Below are positions 18,490-26,631 of a stretch of DNA of 64,000 bases, one piece after another. The stretch is from Streptosporangium subroseum (GTDB taxonomy: Bacteria; Actinomycetota; Actinomycetes; Streptosporangiales; Streptosporangiaceae). How positions within the stretch are numbered: position 1 is the stretch's first letter; every line of letters begins with the position of its first letter. The translations under genes were made by a program, and so were the position numbers. A model generated the notes under the pieces. It was given only the letters and a program-made list of their open reading frames with translations. It was not told the origin of the DNA and did not search any database. The stretch covers positions 1-64,000 of the forward strand of contig NZ_FZOD01000041.1 in NCBI RefSeq assembly GCF_900188345.1, in the 5' to 3' direction.

Positions 18490-19656
18490 ATGAATTCCGG
18501 ACTAGCACGCAGGCTAGCCGCAGTGGGAGCCGGCGCGGCCATGCTGGCGACGATGGCAACCGGCTTGCTGGCCACGCCCGCAGCGGCGGCCAGTGGGTCG
18601 ACCCAGGCGTCGAAGGCAGCGGCCACGTCTGCCTCCACGACGCGGCCCGCGGTCTGGGCCAACACCCCCAGTGCCTCTGCCACGAAGTACAAGGGTGCCT
18701 GTCCCGTCAAGGTGACCTTCTCCACCAGCGTCAAGGTGAAGACGGTCGCCAGCAAGACCAAGGTCACCTACCGGTGGCTGCGCGGCGACGGCTCCAAGAG
18801 CAGCGTCAAGTCCTTCACCCTGAAGGGCAAGGGCACCAAGAGCGTCACCGTCAAGGAGACCGGCACCTTCAAGCGCGACACCAAGGGCTGGCAGGCCATC
18901 CAGGTCCTGTCGCCGCGCGCCGCCACCTCCGGGAAGAAGTACTTCTCGGTCTCCTGTGGCAACGACTGGACCGTCCTCAACCCGCCCCACAAGCACAAGA
19001 CCAGCGCTCAGCTGTGGGTCGACGAGGGCAACTGCCAGGCGACCCTGATCGGTCGCATCAGCACCTCCGGTTCCCGCTGGGTGCACTACCAGTGGGTCGT
19101 CAACGGCCGCGTCGTCGAGAGTGACGCCGTCCGCGTCAACGGTTCGCGCAAGGTCTCTCACGTGATCCGGACGCACGACGACTTCAGGGGCTGGGCTGTC
19201 CTGAAGATCGTGGGCGGACCCTCGTCCAACCGCGACTACTTCAAGATCGACTGCAAGGACTGGAACCCGTCCCCGCGGGTCTCGGTCTCCATCAGCGCTC
19301 CGAGCACCTACTACGGCTCCTGCCCGGTCGCCCGTACCTTCACCGGTACGATCAGCGCCTCGCACCGCGGTGAAGTGAAGTACCGCTGGATCCGTAACGG
19401 TGTCGCGGGTGGCTGGGAGAGCGTCTACTTCAGCGGTTACGGCTCGCAGAGCCGCACCGTGAGCGACTCCTGGAGCACCTCGGCCTCTGGCGAGGCCAAG
19501 CGTTCCATCGAGGTCTACAACGGTCCGAGCAGCGCCACCGCGGAGACCAAGGTCATCTGCAAGAGCGCGACCCCGACCCCGACCCCGACCCCGAAGCCGC
19601 TTCCGGTTCAGACCCCGGAGCCGGCCGCGTCGCTCACGCCTGGCAACAACTGGTAG
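18490..19656 (+). CDS. Secreted protein with three cysteine-paired Ig-like repeats
   Basis: 388 aa. A Sec signal peptide (cleavage near TPAAAAS) precedes three related blocks of about 90 residues. Each has an early Cys (GACPVKV, GNCQATL, GSCPVAR), a Tyr/Trp pattern (VTYRWLRG, VHYQWVVNG, VKYRWIRNG) and a closing Cys (SVSCGN, IDCKD, VICKS). This looks like repeated beta-sandwich domains with one disulfide each. A TPTPTPTPKP linker and short tail end the protein; no LPxTG motif or membrane anchor. ATG 18490 follows ACGGAG. Function unknown; probably extracellular or wall-associated. Confidence 0.7.
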   Translation: MNSGLARRLAAVGAGAAMLATMATGLLATPAAAASGSTQASKAAATSASTTRPAVWANTPSASATKYKGACPVKVTFSTSVKVKTVASKTKVTYRWLRGDGSKSSVKSFTLKGKGTKSVTVKETGTFKRDTKGWQAIQVLSPRAATSGKKYFSVSCGNDWTVLNPPHKHKTSAQLWVDEGNCQATLIGRISTSGSRWVHYQWVVNGRVVESDAVRVNGSRKVSHVIRTHDDFRGWAVLKIVGGPSSNRDYFKIDCKDWNPSPRVSVSISAPSTYYGSCPVARTFTGTISASHRGEVKYRWIRNGVAGGWESVYFSGYGSQSRTVSDSWSTSASGEAKRSIEVYNGPSSATAETKVICKSATPTPTPTPKPLPVQTPEPAASLTPGNNW

Positions 19657-19681
19657 TGAGTTCCATCTGAAGTGAGAACAG

Positions 19682-19713
19682 GCGGCGCCCGCATCCAGCG
19701 GGCGCCGCTTTTT
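19682..19713 (+). terminator. Intrinsic terminator after the secreted repeat protein
   Basis: Perfect 11-bp GC stem (19682-19692 with 19698-19708), loop ATCCA, followed by a T-run. Classical rho-independent form. Confidence 0.9.
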
Positions 19714-19858
19714 CGTTTCTCCGGCCCTGTCCGGGCTGCCCGGCGATCCCGCGCAGCCCGGGTTTCCGCTCCCCGCCGAGGACGCCCGTCCAGCCCAGGA
19801 CCCGCGGACCGTACGGCCTCGGAACAGGTGGTCTTCCGGATCGGGCACCATCGAGGGC

Positions 19859-20656
19859 ATGACCCATGTTCCTCCCGGATCCGGCTGGTCCGATGATCCC
19901 GCCCAGCCGGACACCCCCGTCGCCCACGATCCCGCCGAGGTGCGGGAACTGGCGAGTGCGAGCCGTACTCTCGCGGAACTCACGGCCGCGCAGTCCGTCT
20001 GCCGGGCCTGCCCGCGCCTGGTGGAGTGGCGGGAGGAGGTCGCGACGGTCAAGAGGCGGGCGTTCGCCGAGGAGACCTACTGGGGGCGGCCCATCGCCGG
20101 GTGGGGCGAGGAGAAGCCGGAGGTGCTCATCGTCGGGCTTGCCCCGGCGGCGCACGGGGGCAACCGCACCGGGCGAATCTTCACCGGGGACCGCAGCGGG
20201 GACTGGCTGTTTGCCTCGCTCCACCGCACGGGCCTGGCCGCGCAGGAGACCAGCGTCCGGGCCGGCGACGGGCAGAGGCTCATCGGCGCACGCATGGTGG
20301 CGGCGGTCCGATGCGCCCCACCGGCCAACAAGCCCGATCCGTCGGAACGAGCCGCCTGCTTCCCCTGGCTGACCAGGGAGGTCGCGCTGGTCGCCGGCAG
20401 CGTACAGGTGGTGGTCGCCCTGGGAGGCTTCGCCTGGCAGGCGATCTGGCCCGCGCTGAAGGACGCCGGATACGTCCTGCCGCGTCCGAGGCCGGCCTTC
20501 GGCCACGGCGCCGAGGTGGAGATCTCCCATCACGGACGTCCGGTGTACCTTCTCGGCTGCTACCACCCGAGCCAGCAGAACACCTTCACGGGCCGGGTGA
20601 CCGCCGAGATGCTTGACCGGCTCTTCACCAGGGCGAACGCCCTCCGTGGCGCGTGA
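19859..20656 (+). CDS. Family 5 uracil-DNA glycosylase (UdgB)
   Basis: 265 aa. Motif A is GLAPAAHGGNRTGRIFTGDRSGDWLF, which lacks the catalytic Asp of other UDG families and is typical of UDGb; the C-terminal DNA-binding motif is GCYHPSQQNTFTGR. Cysteines in VCRACP, VRCAPP and RAACFPW fit the 4Fe-4S cluster of families 4/5. It removes uracil and hypoxanthine from DNA in base-excision repair. ATG 19859 is preceded by GAGGG. Monocistronic by context. Confidence 0.92.
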   Translation: MTHVPPGSGWSDDPAQPDTPVAHDPAEVRELASASRTLAELTAAQSVCRACPRLVEWREEVATVKRRAFAEETYWGRPIAGWGEEKPEVLIVGLAPAAHGGNRTGRIFTGDRSGDWLFASLHRTGLAAQETSVRAGDGQRLIGARMVAAVRCAPPANKPDPSERAACFPWLTREVALVAGSVQVVVALGGFAWQAIWPALKDAGYVLPRPRPAFGHGAEVEISHHGRPVYLLGCYHPSQQNTFTGRVTAEMLDRLFTRANALRGA

Positions 20657-20780
20657 GCCCCGCCGACAAAGAGAAAATCGGCACAAATTTCCGGCAAGAA
20701 GGGCGTTTTATCCCAGTTTGGGGAACCATCGAGCAAATTAGCTGACCCGGACATGGCGCGATCGGCGAGGGGGACGTATG

Positions 20781-20800
20781 CTTGTGAAAGGTTTCACAAG
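20781..20800. promoter_or_regulatory. Rex-type operator upstream of ndh
   Basis: CTTGTGAAAGGTTTCACAAG is a perfect 9-bp inverted repeat with a 2-nt centre and matches the redox regulator Rex site pattern TTGTGAA-N4-TTCACAA. Rex is known to control ndh, nuo and cyd genes in Streptomyces according to NADH/NAD ratio. A possible -10 (TATGCT, 20777-20782) overlaps it. Confidence 0.8.
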
Positions 20801-20825
20801 CCTCAAACCTAAGGATGGCGTCGTA

Positions 20826-22142
20826 GTGAACCCCAACTCGAAGCACATCGTAGTCGTCGGCGGAGGATACGTCGGCCTCTACACCGTGCTGCGCCTGCAG
20901 CACACGCTCCGCAAGGAGCTGCGCGAGGGCAGCGTGCGGATCACTGTCCTTACCCCCGAATCCCACATGACCTACCAGCCCTTCCTCCCCGAGGCCGCCG
21001 CCGGGAACCTCTCGCCCCGGCACGTGGTGGTGCCGCTCCGCCGCGTGCTGCGCTCGGCGACGATCCTCAACGGCAAGGTCTCCAAGGTCAACCACGCGGC
21101 CAAGTCCGTCACTTTCGCGCCGAACGTCGGCACCCCTCACGAGATCGGCTACGACATCGTGGTCATGGCCGCCGGTTCGATCTCCCGCACGCTTCCCATC
21201 CCCGGTCTCGCCGACGCCGCCATCGGCTTCAAGACGGTCGGCGAGGCGATCGCGCTGCGCAACCGGGTGCTGGAGCTCCTCGACCGAGCCGAGAGCGACG
21301 AGGACGAGGAGCTGCGGCGGCGGGCGCTGACGTTCGTCGTGGTCGGCGGCGGTTTCGCCGGTATCGAGGCGCTCGCCGAGCTGGAGGACATGGCGGTCGA
21401 CGCCGCCCGTTACTACCGCAACGTCTCGCGCAAGGACATGCGCTGGGTCCTCGTCGAGGCCACCGACCGCATCCTTCCCGAGGTCGGCCCGGAGATGGGC
21501 AAGTGGACCGCCGAGCAGCTCCGCGAGCGCGGCATCGAGGTCAAGATGAACACCCGCCTGGACTCGTGCGTGGGTGGTCTGGTCAAGCTCTCCGACGGTG
21601 ACGAGTTCCCGTCGGCCACCATCGTGTGGACCGCCGGGGTGAAGCCCAGCCCGGTGGTCAACGCCGGTGACCTGCCCCTGGACGAGCGCGGCCGGATCAA
21701 GGCGACAGCCGCTCTGACGGTGGTCGGGGTCAAGGACGCCTTCTCCGCCGGAGACGTGGCCGGCGTGCCCGACGTGACGAACCCCGGTCAGTACTGTGCG
21801 CCCAACGCCCAGCACGCCGTACGGCAGGCCAAGGTCCTCGCCGACAACATCACCCGTCAACTGCATGGGAAGAAGCTGGTCGACTACCGGCACAAGTATG
21901 TCGGATCGGTCGCCGGTCTCGGCCTCCACAAGGGCGTCGCCAACGTCTATGGGATCAAGCTCCGCGGAGTTCCCGCCTGGTTCATGCACCGCACCTACCA
22001 TCTGTCGCGAGTGCCTACCTTCAATCGCAAGGTCCGTGTCATGGCCGACTGGACCTTGGCGCTTTTCTTCAAGCGGGAGACCGTGTCGCTCGGAGAGCTC
22101 GAGGCGCCGCACAACGAGTTCCGCGCCGCGACGACGAGCTGA
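20826..22142 (+). CDS. ndh: Type II NADH dehydrogenase / FAD-dependent oxidoreductase
   Basis: 438 aa. It passes electrons from NADH to the quinone pool without proton pumping. FAD site HIVVVGGGYVGLYTVLRL at the N-terminus, second dinucleotide fold FVVVGGGFAGIEALAELE, and FSAGDVAGVP near the C-terminal FAD contact. The C-terminal segment is amphipathic as in membrane-bound NDH-2. GTG 20826 with AAGGATGG 7 nt upstream is chosen over ATG 20778, because the Rex-type palindrome would otherwise lie inside the coding region. Confidence 0.88.
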   Translation: MNPNSKHIVVVGGGYVGLYTVLRLQHTLRKELREGSVRITVLTPESHMTYQPFLPEAAAGNLSPRHVVVPLRRVLRSATILNGKVSKVNHAAKSVTFAPNVGTPHEIGYDIVVMAAGSISRTLPIPGLADAAIGFKTVGEAIALRNRVLELLDRAESDEDEELRRRALTFVVVGGGFAGIEALAELEDMAVDAARYYRNVSRKDMRWVLVEATDRILPEVGPEMGKWTAEQLRERGIEVKMNTRLDSCVGGLVKLSDGDEFPSATIVWTAGVKPSPVVNAGDLPLDERGRIKATAALTVVGVKDAFSAGDVAGVPDVTNPGQYCAPNAQHAVRQAKVLADNITRQLHGKKLVDYRHKYVGSVAGLGLHKGVANVYGIKLRGVPAWFMHRTYHLSRVPTFNRKVRVMADWTLALFFKRETVSLGELEAPHNEFRAATTS

Positions 22143-22640
22143 GTTCTCGATACCCGAGATAGATGATTGCCCGGTTCCCGTCCGGGTACGTCGCTGATTC
22201 TCACGACCTTCCCGTGAAAGCCGGCTCCGGCCGGGAGGAGGTCGTGGGCGTCTGCCCGTGACGGCCGCACCAGGGGCCGACGGCATGGAACGGCCGCCGA
22301 GGTCGCAGGAGTAGATCTCCGCCGCGACTCGGATGCGGCATGGCAGGTGACTCCGGCGGCCCCGTCGACGCCGGGCTCGGCACTCCCGAGCCCGCCCCGG
22401 CACGCCCAGGCCCTTCCTGAAGACCCGGACGCCCGGGCCGCCCCGGCCATGCGGCCATCCGGCCGGCTCGTCGCGGCCTTCGAAGCCCGACCCATCCAGC
22501 ATCAGCTGGATCACCTTGGCAGTGTGCTATTCCTGGATCCAGTACCAGGAGCTTGGACGATCCGTCGTTTAGAGCAGAGAGTCGTGTGACGGATGGCTTG
22601 AACAGTTACGTATGAGTGGTCGGTTCCGTATGATTACGGC
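22143..22640. other. Gene-free stretch between ndh and the tRNA
   Basis: No credible gene on either strand. It holds several short inverted repeats: CCCGG/CCGGG at about 22169-22187, CACGACCT/AGGTCGTG at 22202-22209 and 22239-22246, ATCCAGC/GCTGGAT at 22494-22511, and TCCTGG/CCAGGA at 22531-22550. The first pairs could terminate ndh transcription. A putative tRNA promoter occupies the end. Confidence 0.5.
22606..22634 (+). promoter_or_regulatory. Putative tRNA promoter
   Basis: -35-like TTACGT (22606-22611), 17-nt spacer and -10 TATGAT (22629-22634). The expected start point is about 22641, exactly the first base of the tRNA. Confidence 0.5.
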
Positions 22641-22713
22641 GCCCCCGTAGCCCAAAGGCAGAGGCAAACCCCTTAAAAGGGTTCGAGTGAGGGTTCGAGT
22701 CCCTCCGGGGGCA
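22641..22713 (+). tRNA. tRNA with anticodon UAA, short variable arm (leucine by anticodon; identity uncertain)
   Basis: A full 73-nt cloverleaf can be drawn: acceptor stem GCCCCCG/CGGGGGC (7 bp), U8-A9, D arm GCC/GGC with GG in the loop, anticodon stem AACCC/GGGTT with loop CTTAAAA (anticodon UAA at 22674-22676), 5-nt variable loop, T stem GAGGG/CCCTC with TTCGAGT loop, discriminator A. CCA is not encoded. Bacterial tRNA-Leu, including the Streptomyces bldA tRNA that reads the same UUA codon, has a long variable arm; this one does not. So leucine charging cannot be assumed. It could be a special UUA reader, an element-borne tRNA or a decayed copy. Confidence 0.75.
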
Positions 22714-23516
22714 CTTGCTGCCACTTCCGAGATGAGGTCGTTGACCTGCGGAAACGCTGTTCAACGACCTCATCTCGCCATCCGGCCGCCTGTCGCGGCC
22801 GATGGCGGTCGATGGCCCGCAGGAAGGGCTCCGCGCCGAATGTGGACTCGACTTTATTACAAGCGGCTAACAGTCTGTGCGCCCCCGACTGACTCGGCCC
22901 TCGGCTTCCCTTCTCCGAAGGTTTAGGCGACCGTGATGTCACGTTCCAGCGGCGTTAGGCGTTGACGCGAAGATACAGCGGGCGGAGGAAACAGGCACCC
23001 AAGCAGAGGCCGGCCCGGCTGTTCCGGGATTCCCTATTCCATTCTTTATGAATGCGCTCCCGGCCGGTGAGAGTACGGCCGACGGACGGATTTCCCATCG
23101 GACCTGGGATTCAACGGGTCTCCGGTATAAAATAGTAACCGTGAGGGAAGAGACGGGTCCCGATCCGACGCTCGGGGGCGACACACCCGATCGGCGGGCG
23201 CCAGGCCGCGTCGGGGTGGGCGATCACCGCCGGTGACGCCGCTCCGGGGCACGAGGCCCGGGGTTCCCACGGCTCAATGGGCCTGTGCGGAGGGGCTCGG
23301 CCGGTGCGTGTGGCGCACGCGGCGAGGCGTCCCGGCGCCTTTTTCGGAAGCGATCGACGGAGCGCCGTAAAACCGGGAACCAGACCTGTGGGCCATTCGT
23401 TGGGCACATCGGCGGTAGCCGTACGGCAACTTGAACACCATGGATATCAGCACGATACGGCCATGTGACAACCGATCTAATACGCTGATCGCGTAGGTCG
23501 CAGCGTGGAGGCACCG
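22714..23516. other. 800-bp gene-free stretch after the tRNA
   Basis: Apart from the hairpin at 22728-22777 no gene is supported. Open frames here show no recognisable protein; the one reading VPPEGLEPS on the minus strand is only the antisense translation of the tRNA T-arm. The section around 23000-23150 is less GC-rich than its surroundings (TAAAATAGTAACC), which would suit a decayed insertion next to a tRNA, but no integrase, repeat of the tRNA 3' end or mobile gene is seen. Confidence 0.45.
22728..22777 (+). terminator. Long perfect hairpin just downstream of the tRNA
   Basis: Perfect 17-bp inverted repeat (22728-22744 with 22761-22777; CGAGATGAGGTCGTTGA and its complement) around a 16-nt loop, 14 nt after the tRNA. 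No T-run follows. Terminator is the simplest reading; a small structured RNA or a recombination site are alternatives. Confidence 0.6.
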
Positions 23517-24293
23517 ATGGAGAGTAAGAACCCGATTTTCAGTCGGCAGTCCAATGGCCAGCAGGCCTGGGGGACACCGACTCCGACAGCTGAACAGCTT
23601 CAGGGCATGTACAACTCGCCGTCGTACGCGCCCACCGCGCAGCGGACGATGACGATCGACGACGTGGTCGTGCGCGGGTTCATCACTCTGGGCACGCTGG
23701 CCGTCTCGGCGGCGGTGGCCTGGACACTCAACTTCGGTACGGCCGCACTGCTGATCGGTGTGATCGTCGGCCTGATTCTCGGCCTGATCGTCTCGTTCAA
23801 GCAGAGCACGAACCCGGTGCTGATCCTCGGCTACGCGGTCGCCTACGGTGTGGCCATCGGCGTGGTCAGCCACCAGTACAACGATCTGTACCACGGCATC
23901 GTCTTCCAGGCGGTGGTCGGCACGGCTCTCGCCTTCGCCGCCATGCTCACCGTGTATTCACTGCGCATCATCCGTGTCACGCCGAAGTTCACCAAGTTCG
24001 TCGTGGCCGCGGCTCTGGGCCTGATGGGCCTCGTGCTCGTCAACCTGGTCGCCAGCTTCTTCATCCCGGAAGGCATCGGCATCCGGTCGGGCGGCGCGCT
24101 GGCCTACGTGTTCAGCATCGCCGTGATCCTGATCGGCTGCTTCTTCCTGCTGCTCGACTTCAACGAGGTGGAGCAGGGCGTGAAGGCGGGCGCCCCGGAG
24201 AAGTACTCCTGGCTGATGGCCTTCGGCCTGACGGTCACCCTGGTCTGGATCTACCTGGAGATCCTGCGCCTGCTGAGCTACCTCCGCGAGTAG
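23517..24293 (+). CDS. Bax inhibitor-1 (YccA/TMBIM) family membrane protein
   Basis: 258 aa with a polar N-terminus of about 45 residues and seven hydrophobic helices. The family core is visible in VVSHQYNDLYHGIVFQAVVGT and in the final helices IGCFFLLLDFNEVEQGV and SWLMAFGLTVTLVWIYLEILRLL, carrying the conserved Asp residues thought to form a pH-sensing Ca2+-leak pair. ATG 23517 has GGAGG 5 nt upstream. Role in bacteria is unclear (calcium leak or proteostasis). Confidence 0.9.
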   Translation: MESKNPIFSRQSNGQQAWGTPTPTAEQLQGMYNSPSYAPTAQRTMTIDDVVVRGFITLGTLAVSAAVAWTLNFGTAALLIGVIVGLILGLIVSFKQSTNPVLILGYAVAYGVAIGVVSHQYNDLYHGIVFQAVVGTALAFAAMLTVYSLRIIRVTPKFTKFVVAAALGLMGLVLVNLVASFFIPEGIGIRSGGALAYVFSIAVILIGCFFLLLDFNEVEQGVKAGAPEKYSWLMAFGLTVTLVWIYLEILRLLSYLRE

Positions 24294-24311
24294 GAACTCA
24301 TCGCGAGCAGA

Positions 24312-24345
24312 AGGACCCCGCCGGAGCGACTTCGGCGGGGTTTTT
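24312..24345 (+). terminator. Intrinsic terminator after the Bax inhibitor gene
   Basis: Stem ACCCCGCCG/CGGCGGGGT (24315-24323 with 24333-24341), extended inward by further pairs, followed by a T-run. Confidence 0.9.
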
Positions 24346-24483
24346 CCTTTGTACGGCGGCGCTCAGGTGAACGCAGGGCAACCGATGATCGACGAAGTGA
24401 CATCGACGGCCAGGTGTAAGGGCTTGCCATCTGGGGATTCGTGATGCACTGTCGAGCAAAGGAGCCTATCCGTGGAGGTGCCC

Positions 24484-24705
24484 ATGTCGTTGAACCACTC
24501 ACTGGAGACGCAGAGCAAGCTGATCGCAAGGGTCTCTGTCATCACAGGACGCGCACTCCCAGAGTGGTTCCAAGCAATCGACAACGGCCCGGCTTTCCTT
24601 CGTTGTGAAGAGCGCGCCAACTGGCTCGCCGACGAGCACGGGCTGACCCACGGCTACGCCGCCGCCATCGTGCAGGAGCACGAGCGGCGCCGCCGTACCC
24701 GCTGA
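24484..24705 (+). CDS. DUF4287-like small protein
   Basis: 73 aa. Sequence such as SLETQSKLIARVSVITGRALPEWFQAID and RANWLADEHGLTHGYAAAIVQEHERRRR matches the pattern of small DUF4287 proteins: two helical parts with the terms LPEWF and LxxEHGLTHGYAxAI. No catalytic residues are evident. ATG 24484 follows GGAGGTG. Monocistronic. Confidence 0.72.
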   Translation: MSLNHSLETQSKLIARVSVITGRALPEWFQAIDNGPAFLRCEERANWLADEHGLTHGYAAAIVQEHERRRRTR

Positions 24706-24796
24706 GTTTCACACCGTCTATCTCTGTGAGGCCCGCGTCACCGCTCAGGTGGCGCGGGTTTTCCTGTGCGCGGGCATGATCGAGCATGATGGGCTC

Positions 24797-25207
24797 ATGG
24801 ATCTCGACAAGGCACGTGACTTCATTCGCAACAACCACCGGGCGGTGATGCTGACCTCGCACGCCGACGGGCGACCACAGATGTCGCCGATCGTCGTGGG
24901 ACTGGACGCCGAGGGAAACGCGATCGTCAGCACCAGGGAGACCGCCGCGAAGGTCCGCAACCTCCGCGAGAACCCCAAGGTGACGCTCTGCGTGATGACC
25001 GACGCCTTCTTCGGCTCGTGGATCCAGGTCGAGGGCACCGCGGAGATCGTCCCGCTGCCCGAGGCGATGGAACTCCTGGTGGGCTACTACCGCGACATCT
25101 CCGGCGAGCATCCGGACTGGGACGACTATCGGGCGAGCATGGAGCGGGAACGGCGGGTGATCCTGAGGATCGGGATCACCCGCGCGGGCCCTGACGTTCA
25201 CGGCTGA
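24797..25207 (+). CDS. PPOX-class F420-dependent oxidoreductase
   Basis: 136 aa split-barrel flavin/deazaflavin protein. Hallmarks are FIRNNHRAVMLTSHADGRPQMSPIVVGLD at the N-terminus, the ARV-like AAKVRNLRENPKVTLCVM strand, and WIQVEGTAEIVPL. Members reduce or bind substrates with F420H2; small size and sequence type fit the actinobacterial 'TIGR03618-like' group. ATG 24797 is chosen since it starts the conserved LDKARDF helix; ATG 24776 is possible. Substrate unknown. Confidence 0.85.
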   Translation: MDLDKARDFIRNNHRAVMLTSHADGRPQMSPIVVGLDAEGNAIVSTRETAAKVRNLRENPKVTLCVMTDAFFGSWIQVEGTAEIVPLPEAMELLVGYYRDISGEHPDWDDYRASMERERRVILRIGITRAGPDVHG

Positions 25208-25251
25208 TCAGCATCGGCTGAGGCGTTCCAGAACGACGGCCATACCCTTGA

Positions 25252-26472
25252 TCAGCTGAGGCGCTCCAGGATCATGGCCATGCCCTGGCCGCCGCCCACG
25301 CACATGGTCTCCAGCCCGATCGACTTGTCGCGGAAGGCGAGGCTGTTGATCAGCGTGGAGGTGATCCGGGCACCGGTCATGCCGAAGGGGTGGCCCACCG
25401 CGATGGCGCCGCCGTTGACGTTGAGCCGGTCGAGGTCGATGCCGAGGTCCTGGTAGGACGGGATGACCTGGGCGGCGAAGGCCTCGTTGATCTCGACGAG
25501 GTCCACGTCGCCGATGGACATGCCCGCCCGTGCCAGGGCCTGCTTGGAGGCCTCAACCGGGCCCAAGCCCATGATCTCGGGGGACAGGCCGGTCACACCG
25601 GTGGAGACGATCCGGGCGAGCGGCGTGATGCCGAGCTCGGCGGCCCTGATGTCACTCATCACGATCACCGCGGCGGCGCCGTCGTTCAGCGGGCAGCAGT
25701 TGCCCGCGGTGACCGTGCCGTCGGGGCGGAAGACCGGCTTGAGCTGGGAGACCGCCTCGTAGGTGGTGCCGGCCCTGGGGCCGTCGTCCTTGCTGACCAC
25801 GGTCCCGTCGGGCAGGGTCACCGGGGTGATGTCCTTCTCCCAGAAGCCGTTGGCGATGGCCTTCTCCGCCAGGTTCTGGGAGCGGACGCCGAACTCGTCC
25901 TGCTCCTGGCGGGAAACGCCCTTCAGCCCGGCGAGGTTTTCGGCCGTCTGGCCCATCGCGACGTAGACGTCGGGCAGCTCGCCATCCTCGCGCGGGTCGT
26001 GCCAGACTCCGCCCCCGCCCTCGGCGGCCCTGGTCGAACGGTCGTGAGCACCGCCGAACAGCTCGTTCCGGGTGTCGGGCCATGAGTCCGAGCTTCCCTT
26101 GGCGAAGCGGGAGACACACTCCACACCCGCCGAGACGAACACGTCTCCCTCGCCCGCCCTGATCGCGTGCAGGGCCATCCGGGTGGTCTGCAGGGAGGAC
26201 GAGCAGTAGCGCGTCACGGTCGTTCCGGGCACGCTGTCCAGGCCGAGCAGGGTGGCGACCACGCGGCCCATGTTGTAGCCCTGCTCACCGCCCGGCAGGC
26301 CACAGCCCAGCATCAGGTCGTCGATGGTGGTCGGGTCGAGCTGGGGGACCTTGGCCAGCGCGGCCTGGATCATCTGTACGGTCAGGTCGTCGGGACGGAT
26401 GTCCTTGAGGGACCCCTTGAAGGCGCGTCCGATCGGCGAGCGCGCGGTTGCGACGATGACTGCCTCGGGCAT
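25252..26472 (-). CDS. Acetyl-CoA C-acetyltransferase (thiolase)
   Basis: 406 aa. Nucleophilic Cys90 in TVTRYCSSSLQTTRMALHAI, the His motif NVNGGAIAVGHPFGMTGAR and the second Cys in METMCVGGGQGMAMI form the thiolase active site. It exchanges acetyl groups between acyl-CoA molecules, either in beta-oxidation or acetoacetyl-CoA synthesis. ATG 26472 has AGGAGAG upstream. No other fatty-acid gene is next to it, so the direction in vivo is undecided. Confidence 0.95.
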   Translation of the reverse strand: MPEAVIVATARSPIGRAFKGSLKDIRPDDLTVQMIQAALAKVPQLDPTTIDDLMLGCGLPGGEQGYNMGRVVATLLGLDSVPGTTVTRYCSSSLQTTRMALHAIRAGEGDVFVSAGVECVSRFAKGSSDSWPDTRNELFGGAHDRSTRAAEGGGGVWHDPREDGELPDVYVAMGQTAENLAGLKGVSRQEQDEFGVRSQNLAEKAIANGFWEKDITPVTLPDGTVVSKDDGPRAGTTYEAVSQLKPVFRPDGTVTAGNCCPLNDGAAAVIVMSDIRAAELGITPLARIVSTGVTGLSPEIMGLGPVEASKQALARAGMSIGDVDLVEINEAFAAQVIPSYQDLGIDLDRLNVNGGAIAVGHPFGMTGARITSTLINSLAFRDKSIGLETMCVGGGQGMAMILERLS

Positions 26473-26581
26473 GTGGCTCTCCTGGGTTCTCGATACTCGC
26501 TCCTCCTGCGGAGCGTACCGCGCGGTATGCCGGAAGCCACGCCCCGGGGACGAGGAAACAGAACTTTGTACGGCATGCACA

Positions 26582-26607
26582 GGGGTCCCACCCCGAGATG
26601 GGACCCC
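26582..26607 (-). terminator. Terminator hairpin of the PQQ-propeller gene
   Basis: Perfect 9-bp stem GGGGTCCCA/TGGGACCCC with an 8-nt loop, 25 nt past the stop of the minus-strand lipoprotein gene. No T-run. Confidence 0.6.
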
Positions 26608-26631
26608 CGTCACGAGGACACGGCGCGGGGC

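Noticed and set aside
20778..20825. ATG 20778 as start of ndh
   Set aside because: A perfect Rex-type palindrome begins at 20781 and would be inside the coding sequence, while GTG 20826 has a good ribosome site.
22641..22713. Calling the tRNA bldA
   Set aside because: The anticodon agrees, but bldA is a long-variable-arm tRNA-Leu; this tRNA has a 5-nt variable loop and a different acceptor stem.
22673..22942. Minus-strand 89-aa frame ending in VPPEGLEPSLEPF
   Set aside because: This is the known artefact of translating the antisense of a tRNA T-arm.
22714..23516. Integrated element at the tRNA
   Set aside because: No integrase, no duplicated tRNA 3' end and no foreign genes were seen, only a non-coding stretch.
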